6,872 bases of DNA, taken from DASXRC01 sp036506495 (GTDB lineage: Bacteria > Actinomycetota > Actinomycetes > Mycobacteriales > Micromonosporaceae). The position numbers were made by a program, and so were the translations under genes. Shown piece after piece: positions 1 through 5,555 of this stretch (its first letter is position 1; every line of letters starts with the position of its first letter). The stretch lies in assembly GCA_036506495.1 (NCBI GenBank), contig DASXRQ010000268.1, positions 1 to 6,872 of the forward strand. Direction: 5' to 3'. Under the pieces are notes generated by a model. The model did no database searches. It saw only the letters and a list, made by a program, of their open reading frames with translations, and was not told where the DNA came from.

Positions 1-945
1 CGCGTGGTCGAGGCCCGTCTTGAGTGAGGACGCGAGCGGGTCGTTGAGGAACTCGATGCGCGGCCAGGCCTGGTCGATCAGCTTGGGGTCCAGCGGCTTG
101 CCGCTGATCTTCGCGATGTGGGCCGACACGGCCTGCTTGGCCTCATCGGGGTGGGTGTTGACGAACGCGTTCGCGGCGACCGCCCCCTCGACGAGCTTGC
201 GTACGACGTCCGGGTGCTGCTTGAGAAACTCGGTCCGCACGATCAGGTTGGTGATGACGAACCGGCCGCCGGGCCACAGCGTCCGCTCGTCGACGAGCGC
301 CTTGCCGCCGGCGTTGACGAGCTGGGACGCCCAGGGCTCCGGCACCCAGGCACCGTCGATCGCACCGCCGCGGAACGTGGCCAGGTTCTGGGCGTTCTCC
401 TGCGGCACGATGGAGACGTCGCCGCCGCCCTCCTTGGTCGTGGTCAGGCCATGCTCCTTGAGCCAGTACCGCACCGCCACGTCCTGCGTGTTGCCCAGCT
501 GCGGCGTACCAATCTTCTTGCCCTTGAGGTCCTGCGCCGAGTTGATGCCGGGCTTGACCACGAGGGCGACCCCGCCGGACGCCGCACCGCTGATCACCTT
601 GATCGCCTTGCCGTCCGACTGGTTGTACGCGTTGATGGTCGGGTTGGGCCCCACGTACGTCGCGTCGAGTGCCCCGGAGAAGATGGCCTCGATCGCCGAC
701 GGGCCGGCGTTGAAGGTCTTAGTCTCGAGCCGCGCCGCGCCGCCGAGCTTCTCGGCGAAGATGCCCTTCTCGACCCCCACGATCGCCGGTGCGTGCGTGA
801 GGTTGGGAAAGTAGCCGAGCCGCAGCGTGACCGGGCCGGCGGCGTCGGTGCCCCCACCACAGGCGGCCAGGCCGAGCGACGCCATGGCCACCACCGCGAG
901 GGTGGCGGCCGAGCCAGGTCGACCGGACGAGGGCCTTCGCGCCAT
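1..945 (-). CDS. SsuA/TauA-like ABC transporter substrate-binding lipoprotein (3' end outside window)
   Basis: Periplasmic-binding-type lipoprotein that would capture an aliphatic sulfonate, taurine or related small anion outside the membrane and pass it to an ABC permease/ATPase. The minus-strand frame opens with ATG at 945-943 and stays open to base 1 (315 residues seen, no stop). A short basic N-terminus and a hydrophobic stretch (about residues 13-28) end in the lipobox LAAC with Cys29, followed by a Gly-rich linker. The mature part starts VTLRLGYFPNLTHAPA (residues 39-54) and continues with the VGVEKGIFAEKLG segment, YVGPNPTINAY, GKKIGTPQLGNTQD and PEPWASQLV (from residue 202), all typical of the SsuA/NrtA/TauA family. 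No upstream in-frame start is better; GGA lies 6 nt before the ATG. Permease and ATPase genes probably follow beyond the left edge (inference). The exact substrate cannot be read from sequence; nitrate or another anion is possible. Confidence 0.9.
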   Translation of the reverse strand, partial: MARRPSSGRPGSAATLAVVAMASLGLAACGGGTDAAGPVTLRLGYFPNLTHAPAIVGVEKGIFAEKLGGAARLETKTFNAGPSAIEAIFSGALDATYVGPNPTINAYNQSDGKAIKVISGAASGGVALVVKPGINSAQDLKGKKIGTPQLGNTQDVAVRYWLKEHGLTTTKEGGGDVSIVPQENAQNLATFRGGAIDGAWVPEPWASQLVNAGGKALVDERTLWPGGRFVITNLIVRTEFLKQHPDVVRKLVEGAVAANAFVNTHPDEAKQAVSAHIAKISGKPLDPKLIDQAWPRIEFLNDPLASSLKTGLDHA

Positions 946-967
946 GCCTGATCCATTCTCAAGTTTT

Positions 968-984
968 CCTACAGGGTCGATAGG
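968..984. promoter_or_regulatory. Candidate operator: inverted repeat CCTA-N9-TAGG at the predicted transcription start
   Basis: CCTACAGGGTCGATAGG has 4-bp complementary arms (968-971 and 981-984), one further symmetric inner pair (974/978), and a 17-bp span. It lies directly downstream of the AATAAT -10 box and covers the expected start of transcription, where a repressor would block initiation. Sulfur-assimilation promoters are often controlled by sulfur-responsive repressors, so a similar role is plausible here, but the regulator cannot be named. Arms of this length occur by chance; the position is the main argument. Confidence 0.3.
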
Positions 985-985
985 G

Positions 986-1015
986 ATTATTGGGTCCGCG
1001 GAGAACAGCGGTCAA
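986..1015 (-). promoter_or_regulatory. Sigma-70-type promoter of the substrate-binding protein gene
   Basis: Read on the minus strand, TTGACC (1015-1010, 5 of 6 to TTGACA) is followed after 18 bp by AATAAT (991-986, 5 of 6 to TATAAT). Transcription would start near 979, giving a leader of about 34 nt before the ATG at 945. Such a consensus-like pair is notable in this GC-rich DNA and its position fits the gene well. Not experimentally shown. Confidence 0.6.
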
Positions 1016-1124
1016 CGCCCGGTCCGCATCGCGAGACGGCACCACCGTGGTCGAGGTGGTGACGCCGATGCGACGAAGTAGGGTCGCAGCAGTAGTCGCG
1101 AACTCGCGAACGAGAGGTGAGCCG

Positions 1125-2432
1125 GTGGCGCGCAGGCCCAAGATTCCAGCGACGAGGTACCCCGTGGAGCGCCTCACCCTTGGCAACGGGCTACGCGTGG
1201 TGCTGGCGCCGGACCGCAGCGCCCCAGTGATCGGGGTGGCCGTCGTCTACGACGTCGGTATCCGGTCGGAACCCGAGGGACGCACCGGTTTCGCGCACCT
1301 CTTCGAGCACCTCATGTTCCAGGGATCGGCCAACCTGGAGAAGCTCGCGCACTTCCGGTACGTGCAGGGCGCGGGCGGCACGTTCAACGGCTCGACACAC
1401 CTCGACTACACGGACTACTTCGAGACTCTGCCGAGCAGCGCGCTGGAGCGGACGCTGTTCCTGGAGGCGGACCGCATGCGCGGACCGCGGCTGACCGAGG
1501 AGAACCTGCGCAACCAGGTCGACGTCGTCAAGGAGGAGATCAGGGTCAACGTCCTGAACCGGCCGTACGGCGGCTTCCCGTGGCTGAAGCTGCCCCCGGT
1601 CGTGTTCGACACGTTCCCGAACGCGCACGACGGGTACGGCTCGTTCGCCGATCTGGAGAGCGCCACGGTGGCAGACGCGGCCGAGTTTTTCGAGGCGTAC
1701 TACGCGTGCGGCAACGCGGTGCTGGCGCTCTCCGGCGACTTCGACGTGGCCGACGCCGTTGCCCTGGTCGAGCGGCACTTCGGCGACGTACCGGCCCGGC
1801 CCGCACCGGCGCGGCCATCCTTCGCCGAGCCCGACGTGGCCGGCGAGCGGCGCGATGCGTACACCGATCGGCTCGCCCCACTGCCGGCGGTGGCCGCGGC
1901 CTGGCGCGTACCCGACCCGATCGCCGGTTTCCAGGCGTACCTGCCGTACGTGGTGCTGGCCGAGGTGCTGACCGACGGCGACGCGTCCCGGCTTGTGGAG
2001 CGTCTGGTGCTGACCGACCGCTCGGTGACCAGCGTCGGCGGGTACATCGGCTTCATGGGCGAGCCGTTCGAGGTGCGCGACCCGACGGCGCTCGTGCTGC
2101 AGGCGCATCTGCCGCCGGGCGGCGACGCCGACAAGGTGTTGCGGTCGGTCGACGAGGAACTCGAGCGACTCGCCACTGTCGGGCTCGCGGACGGCGAACT
2201 CGCCCGCACGCAGGCCCGAATGGCCACACACCTGTTGCGCGACGCCGACGCGGTGCTCGGCCGGGCGTTGCGGATGGCCGTGCTCGAGCAGCAACGCGGC
2301 GAGCCGGCGCTGCTGAATGAGCTGCCGCGGCTCGTGGGAGACGTGACCGAGGAGCAGATCGTGGCGGCCGCGGCCGAGCTGCGCCCGCACCGACGCGCGT
2401 CGGTCGAGGTGGTAGCGGGAGGCAGCCGGTGA
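1125..2432 (+). CDS. M16 family zinc metallopeptidase, catalytic subunit
   Basis: Predicted soluble M16 (pitrilysin/insulinase/MPP-like) peptidase of 435 residues, which would cleave peptides in a closed chamber. The GTG at 1125 is chosen because AGAGGTGA lies just upstream and because the protein then begins near the usual family N-terminus (YPVERLTLGNGLRVVLAP, residues 12-29). Longer in-frame starts (TTG 990, ATG 1068) would add an atypical Arg/Val-rich leader. The inverted zinc motif HLFEH is at residues 58-62, and the distal metal ligand is in VVKEEI (Glu138 fits the usual spacing; Glu137 is adjacent). The C-terminal half lacks the R/Y substrate motif: at the expected sites the sequence has Val295 and Thr302 (SRLVERLVLTDRSVT, 288-302). 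The stop overlaps the next start (GTGA, 2429-2432), implying translational coupling. No signal peptide is evident. It probably works only with the second subunit. Substrate unknown. Confidence 0.9.
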   Translation: MARRPKIPATRYPVERLTLGNGLRVVLAPDRSAPVIGVAVVYDVGIRSEPEGRTGFAHLFEHLMFQGSANLEKLAHFRYVQGAGGTFNGSTHLDYTDYFETLPSSALERTLFLEADRMRGPRLTEENLRNQVDVVKEEIRVNVLNRPYGGFPWLKLPPVVFDTFPNAHDGYGSFADLESATVADAAEFFEAYYACGNAVLALSGDFDVADAVALVERHFGDVPARPAPARPSFAEPDVAGERRDAYTDRLAPLPAVAAAWRVPDPIAGFQAYLPYVVLAEVLTDGDASRLVERLVLTDRSVTSVGGYIGFMGEPFEVRDPTALVLQAHLPPGGDADKVLRSVDEELERLATVGLADGELARTQARMATHLLRDADAVLGRALRMAVLEQQRGEPALLNELPRLVGDVTEEQIVAAAAELRPHRRASVEVVAGGSR

Positions 2433-3778
2433 CGACAACGCAGGCTGGGTCCGGCGGGCCAGCGCGGCTGGCGTTGCCGGCGCTCGGTCCGACCCGGAAG
2501 CTGAAGCTGCCACGCGCGGCGGAACGGACGCTGCCCAACGGGCTGACGGTGATCGCGATCCGGCGCCCAGCGGTGCCGCTGGTGGAGATCCGGCTGCGGA
2601 TGCCGTTCGCGAGGGCACATCTCGCCCGCGCCGCGCTCCTGTCGCAGACGCTGTTCTCGGGCACCGCCAAGATGTCCACAGTGGACATCGCGGCCGAGCT
2701 GCAGAAGGTCGGTGGGGGGTTGTCCGCGGGCGTGGACCCGGATCGGCTGCTCATCGCCGGAAACGGCCTGGTGTCCGGGCTCGATCGGATCCTGGAGCTC
2801 CTCAACGACGTGCTGGTCGGCGCGGTGTACCCGACCACCGAGGTGGCCACCGAGCGGGATCGGCTGGTCGACCGGATCCAGGTCGCCGAGAGCCAGCCTG
2901 CCCACCTCGCCCGGGTCGCGCTGCTCAAGCGTGTGTACGGCCGGCACCCGTACGCCGTGCAGACGCCGACGCCCGAACAAGTGCAGGCGGTCCGGCCGGG
3001 ACTGCTCCGGCAGCTGCACGACGAGCGGCTGCACCCGGCGGGCGCGTACCTGATCCTCGTCGGCGACGTCCCGACCGAGCGGGCGCTGGACGCTGCCGAG
3101 CAGGCCCTCGGCGCGTGGGACGGCGGCGGCAAGCAGGTCGATCTGCCGGTCACGCCGCCCCTGCGGCCCGGGCCGTTGGTGCTGGTGGACCGGCCCGGCT
3201 CGGTGCAGTCGTCCGTCCGGATGGCGCTGCCCGCGGTGCCGCGCACCGATCCCGACCACGCGGCCCTGCAGCTGGCCAACCTCGTCTTCGGCGGCTACTT
3301 CTCCTCCCGCTGGGTGGAGAACATCCGTGAGGACAAGGGCTACACGTATGGGCCGCACTCGCTGATCGAGCACTCGATCGCCGGTTCCACGCTGGTGCTG
3401 GCCGCCGAGGTGGCCACCGAGGTCACCGCGCCGGCGCTGCTGGAGACGGTGTACGAACTCGGTCGGCTGGCCTCGCTGCCGCCGGACGTGGACGAGCTGG
3501 AGCAGGCCCGCCAGTACGCGCTGGGCACGCTGCAGCTCGGCATGGCCACCCAGGCGGGGCTGGCCGGACTGGCCAGCACGTACGCCGGGTTCGGGCTGCG
3601 GCTCGACTTCCTCGCCGAGCACTCGGCCCGAGTGGCGGCCGCCACCCGGGACGAGGTGGCCGCCGCGGCCGCCCGGTACCTGGCGCCGTCGCGCGCGGTG
3701 ACCGTCGTGCTCGGCGACGCGGACGTGGTCGAGGGGCCGCTGTCGGCGCTCGCCACCGTCGAGCGCGCGGACCTGTGA
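2429..3778 (+). CDS. M16 family peptidase-like protein, non-catalytic partner subunit
   Basis: Second M16 protein (449 residues), the likely partner of the preceding catalytic subunit. It has the two-lobed M16 layout: an N-terminal domain from about residue 30 (ERTLPNGLTVIAIRR) and a C-terminal domain with GGYFSSRWVENIREDKGYTYG. The zinc motif is gone: where HxxEH should stand before LFSGT (75-79) the sequence reads ALLSQ (69-73), so it cannot bind zinc in the normal way. The R/Y motif that holds the substrate backbone is intact (Arg300 and Tyr307, R-x6-Y). This is the mirror image of its neighbour and matches known bacterial M16B heterodimers in which one chain supplies zinc and the other the R/Y site. 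The GTG start overlaps the upstream TGA; the poorly conserved first ~25 residues (Gly/Ala/Pro-rich) leave some doubt about the exact start. The stop overlaps nudC as GTGA. Confidence 0.88.
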   Translation: MTTTQAGSGGPARLALPALGPTRKLKLPRAAERTLPNGLTVIAIRRPAVPLVEIRLRMPFARAHLARAALLSQTLFSGTAKMSTVDIAAELQKVGGGLSAGVDPDRLLIAGNGLVSGLDRILELLNDVLVGAVYPTTEVATERDRLVDRIQVAESQPAHLARVALLKRVYGRHPYAVQTPTPEQVQAVRPGLLRQLHDERLHPAGAYLILVGDVPTERALDAAEQALGAWDGGGKQVDLPVTPPLRPGPLVLVDRPGSVQSSVRMALPAVPRTDPDHAALQLANLVFGGYFSSRWVENIREDKGYTYGPHSLIEHSIAGSTLVLAAEVATEVTAPALLETVYELGRLASLPPDVDELEQARQYALGTLQLGMATQAGLAGLASTYAGFGLRLDFLAEHSARVAAATRDEVAAAAARYLAPSRAVTVVLGDADVVEGPLSALATVERADL

Positions 3779-4716
3779 CAACCCCCCTTCTGGCGCGCAT
3801 CCCACTGGACCGGGCGTCGCATCGGCGGATCGACCCGGACTGGCTCGCCGCCGCGTGGGAGCGCTCGCGTGTCCTCGTGGTGGACGTCGTCGGCGGTGGC
3901 CGGGCCCTGGTGACCGAGGATCCGGTGCGCCTAGTGCTGGTGGACGCGGGCGAGGCGCCGGACGGCGACCGCCTGTTCCTCGGCGTTGGACCCGACGGCA
4001 CGCCGTTCTTCGCCGTTGACTCGCCGCTGGACGAGCGGCCGGGCGCCCGGCCACGCAACCTTCGCGAAGTCGGGCACCGCCTGGGCCCGCTCGACGCCGG
4101 CCTGATGATGGCCGCCGTCGCGTTGGCGCAGTGGCATGCCGGACACCCGTACTCGTCCGCCACCGGTCTGCCGACGCAGCCGGCCGACGGAGGCTGGGCC
4201 AGGGTGGATCCGGGTGGCGACCTCGTCTGGCCGCGTACCGATCCCGCGGTCATCGTGCTCGTGCACGACGGCGTTCCGGGACCCGACGGACGCTGCCTGC
4301 TGGGGCACGGTTCGGGCTGGGCGTCCGGGGGCGGTTCGGTGCGACGGTTCTCGTGCCTGGCCGGGTTCGTCGAGGCCGGCGAGTCCGCCGAGGCGGCGGT
4401 GGCCCGCGAGGTCGTCGAAGAGGTCGGCGTGGACGTCGAGGACGTCAGATACGTGGCCAGCCAGCCGTGGCCGTTCCCCGGCTCGCTCATGCTGGGCTTC
4501 ACCGCGTACGCGAACCCGAGTCAGCCGGTGCGTGCCGATCGCCTGGAGATCGTCGACGCTCGATGGTTCACCAGGCGGCAGGTGGCGGCGGCGCTGGCCG
4601 GGGAGGCGGTGGAGATCGGCGAGGGCGCCCGCCTCGGGCTGCCCACGCCCGCGTCGGTCGCATCGTTCCTGGTCAATCGATGGCTGCGCGCCGGTGACCA
4701 CAATCTTGGTCCGTGA
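3775..4716 (+). CDS. nudC: NudC-like NAD(H) pyrophosphatase (Nudix hydrolase), zinc-ribbon cysteines absent
   Basis: Nudix hydrolase of 313 residues in the NudC family, which splits NAD(H) into NMN(H) and AMP and, in characterised members, removes the NAD cap from RNA 5' ends. The N-terminal domain (about 1-110) is followed by the linker AQWHAGHPYSSATGLPT, then WPRTDPAVIVLVHDG and the catalytic domain. The Nudix box is complete at residues 197-219 (Gly197, Glu203, Arg211-Glu212, Glu215-Glu216, Gly218). The NudC signature SQPWPFPGS is at 229-237. The zinc ribbon is degenerate: the usual FCxxCG is YSSATG (126-131), and the second Cys pair after the Trp (W141) is Asp145/Gly148. The family assignment rests on the signature and is firm. 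The GTG start overlaps the M16 stop (GTGA), so it is the third gene of the operon. The final codons and stop lie inside the terminator stem. Confidence 0.92.
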   Translation: MTTPLLARIPLDRASHRRIDPDWLAAAWERSRVLVVDVVGGGRALVTEDPVRLVLVDAGEAPDGDRLFLGVGPDGTPFFAVDSPLDERPGARPRNLREVGHRLGPLDAGLMMAAVALAQWHAGHPYSSATGLPTQPADGGWARVDPGGDLVWPRTDPAVIVLVHDGVPGPDGRCLLGHGSGWASGGGSVRRFSCLAGFVEAGESAEAAVAREVVEEVGVDVEDVRYVASQPWPFPGSLMLGFTAYANPSQPVRADRLEIVDARWFTRRQVAAALAGEAVEIGEGARLGLPTPASVASFLVNRWLRAGDHNLGP

Positions 4717-4749
4717 CCGCCGTTGCCGCGACGGTCACGGACCAAGATT
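4702..4749. terminator. 18-bp perfect hairpin, probable bidirectional terminator
   Basis: The arm AATCTTGGTCCGTGACCG (4702-4719) is perfectly complementary to 4732-4749, with a 12-nt loop (4720-4731). The left arm includes the last four codons of nudC and its TGA. There is no U-tract on either side, as is common for actinobacterial terminators. It sits between nudC and the convergent small gene ending at 4821, so it could stop transcription from both directions. An 18-bp perfect match is far beyond chance. Confidence 0.8.
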
Positions 4750-4752
4750 CTC

Positions 4753-4817
4753 GGCTGTCGCCGGTCGATGCGGCGGATCGTCATTGGCGGGGGAGTGCCG
4801 CCCAACCCGCGACAGCT
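4753..4817. other. Possible structured element (nested inverted repeats, three-way-junction layout)
   Basis: GCTGTCGC (4754-4761) pairs perfectly with GCGACAGC (4809-4816), with a possible G-U closing pair at 4753/4817. Inside lie CGAT/ATCG (4766-4769 with 4777-4780) and GGCGG/CCGCC (4786-4790 with 4798-4802, extendable by TT/AA across a bulge). On the minus strand this is directly downstream of the small gene's stop, so it may be that gene's 3' end or terminator; an RNA element is the alternative. The two inner stems are short and could be chance in GC-rich DNA. Confidence 0.3.
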
Positions 4818-4820
4818 CGT

Positions 4821-5120
4821 CTATCCCGGGACATCCCTGGGCATTGTCTCCCGGCTCCGGCTGTCTCGGGTGACTGACCGGCGCGGAGGGTCTCCTATCC
4901 GAACGACCTTCACCCGCTGGCGCCCGGCCTTGACGGCCCCGACCGAGGACAGAGCGCGCGCCAGGTGCATTGCCGCGCCCCAGTCGTCCGCGCTGACCGT
5001 CTGCCGGCGCTGCTCCGGGTCGGATCGTTCGTCGCGTACGTGCCCGCCCAGCGCCCAAGCGTCGGTAACGTCATCGGGCGCCTTTGTCCGAACCTCGGTG
5101 CGGACGATCAGGAACCGCAT
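4821..5120 (-). CDS. Small hypothetical protein (99 aa), family not recognised
   Basis: Minus-strand frame from ATG at 5120-5118 to TAG at 4823-4821. GGAGA stands 6 nt before the ATG and decides the start; the same frame is open 58 codons further upstream (to 5294), but that part has poor third-position GC and no ribosome site. The protein begins MRFLIVRTEVRTKAPDDVTD, has an acidic/basic middle (GGHVRDERSDPEQRRQTVSA), a DDWGAAMHLARALSSVGAV helix-like stretch, and QRVKVVRIGDPPR. These read as a short beta-alpha-beta-like fold over residues 1-76. The last ~23 residues are Arg/Ser-rich and probably disordered. No signal peptide, membrane segment or motif is seen and I do not recognise the family. 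It is convergent with nudC. The frame has fair coding-like GC3 but no match I can name, so it could be a false ORF. Confidence 0.5.
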   Translation of the reverse strand: MRFLIVRTEVRTKAPDDVTDAWALGGHVRDERSDPEQRRQTVSADDWGAAMHLARALSSVGAVKAGRQRVKVVRIGDPPRRSVTRDSRSRETMPRDVPG

Positions 5121-5171
5121 GAACGTCTCCGGGCGAGCGGATCGCGGACGTGAACGGCCGGGGTAGCAATG

Positions 5172-5196
5172 GTGGAAACTCTTGTGGAACTTCCAC
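5172..5196. promoter_or_regulatory. Candidate protein-binding site: 13-bp palindrome plus half-site
   Basis: GTGGAACTTCCAC (5184-5196) is a perfect palindrome around a single central base. A further GTGGAA stands at 5172-5177, 12 bp (about one helical turn) away. The palindrome centre is about 70 bp upstream of the small gene's ATG (5120), a position suited to a promoter operator or activator. No clear -35/-10 pair was found around it, and the binding protein is unknown. Confidence 0.35.
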
Positions 5197-5360
5197 GGAA
5201 CGCTCCGGGGGTTCATGCTTGCCCACAACGGTGAACCGAACAAGCGGTTGGGAAACATCTGAGTAATTGAGGGGCCGTTCGGCTGACGGCACATGGTGCT
5301 CTGGTCCCGACCGCGCGGCTATCCACCGCCTCGTCCACAGCCCCGCGCTCCGCCGCACGC

Positions 5361-5378
5361 GCGGCGCGGCAACGTCAG
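5361..5378. repeat. 18-bp direct repeat, copy A (flanks the repeat cluster)
   Basis: GCGGCGCGGCAACGTCAG is identical to 5538-5555. The two copies are 177 bp apart and bracket the three copies of the AACTCCGTCA repeat. The match stops sharply on both sides. Confidence 0.75.
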
Positions 5379-5412
5379 TGCACCACGCCGCCGCCCAGCC
5401 GCCTCGGTGCGG

Positions 5413-5436
5413 AACTCCGTCAGAGTTGGGGCGTCC
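5413..5436. repeat. 24-bp repeat, copy 1
   Basis: Begins AACTCCGTCAGAGTTGGGGC and continues GTCC. It matches copy 2 (5455-5478) at 23 of 24 positions, 42 bp away. Each copy contains its own small inverted repeat, AACTC-CGTCA-GAGTT. Confidence 0.8.
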
Positions 5437-5454
5437 GGCAGGCTCTCGGCCCGC

Positions 5455-5478
5455 AACTCCGTCAGAGTTGGGGCATCC
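5455..5478. repeat. 24-bp repeat, copy 2
   Basis: Differs from copy 1 by one base (A for G at 5475). Its internal arms are extended to 6 bp (CAACTC 5454-5459 with GAGTTG 5465-5470). Bases 5452-5464 (CGCAACTCCGTCA) are also perfectly complementary to the inverted partial copy at 5502-5514. Confidence 0.8.
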
Positions 5479-5498
5479 CGACCCAGTTGATCACCCAT

Positions 5499-5514
5499 CT
5501 GTGACGGAGTTGCG
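5499..5514. repeat. Partial inverted copy of the same repeat
   Basis: CTGTGACGGAGTTGCG is the reverse complement of CGCAACTCCGTCACAG, matching 5452-5467 at 15 of 16 positions. It is the third copy in the cluster and is on the opposite strand. Confidence 0.7.
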
Positions 5515-5537
5515 CGGCGAACCGCGGGCGGGCCCAC

Positions 5538-5555
5538 GCGGCGCGGCAACGTCAG
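5538..5555. repeat. 18-bp direct repeat, copy B (overlaps the DUF397 stop codon)
   Basis: Identical to 5361-5378. It contains the TGA of the DUF397 gene (5554-5552 on the minus strand), so the right boundary of the repeat cluster coincides with the gene's end. Confidence 0.75.

Larger units (their letters stand above)
5452..5514 (-). terminator. Possible terminator hairpin of the XRE-DUF397 operon
   Basis: On the minus-strand transcript, 5514-5502 pairs perfectly over 13 bp with 5464-5452 across a 37-nt loop, starting 38 nt past the DUF397 stop. Alternatively each repeat copy can fold into its own 5-6 bp hairpin. The place fits a terminator, but the large loop is unusual and the dispersed-repeat reading is equally possible. 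Confidence 0.35.
5121..5551. other. 431-bp intergenic stretch without a convincing gene
   Basis: This lies upstream of the small minus-strand gene and downstream of the DUF397 gene. The part from about 5161 to 5280 is visibly less GC-rich than its surroundings, as expected for a promoter region, and carries the GTGGAA/TTCCAC palindrome. The part from 5361 to 5551 carries the repeat cluster. Open frames across it on both strands have no ribosome site, no recognisable domain and Arg/Pro-rich shadow composition, so I call none of them. Confidence 0.6.

Noticed and set aside
20..951. Long plus-strand open frames (20-814, 118-951) and a minus-strand frame 594-962
   Set aside because: They overlap the substrate-binding protein frame, which has a lipobox, family motifs and proper codon use. 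Their translations are Arg/Ser/Pro-rich shadows.
1059..1084. Promoter for the M16 operon (GTGACG ... TAGGGT)
   Set aside because: The spacer would be only 14 bp and the boxes match poorly, so I found no dependable promoter for this operon.
990..1124. N-terminal extension of the first M16 protein (TTG 990 or ATG 1068)
   Set aside because: No ribosome site at these starts, unlike GTG 1125. The added residues do not look like a signal peptide or M16 sequence, and the TTG lies inside the divergent promoter.
1191..4054. Very long minus-strand open frames opposite the M16 genes (1191-2618, 1700-4054, 2053-3279)
   Set aside because: Long antisense frames are common in GC-rich DNA. They show no domain, and the plus-strand M16 and NudC motifs are clear.
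5121..5294. 58-codon upstream extension of the small minus-strand gene
   Set aside because: Poor third-position GC, no ribosome site, and it would run through the palindrome region. GGAGA before the ATG at 5120 decides the start.
5413..5514. CRISPR array
   Set aside because: Only two direct copies plus one inverted partial copy, an 18-bp spacer, and no cas genes.
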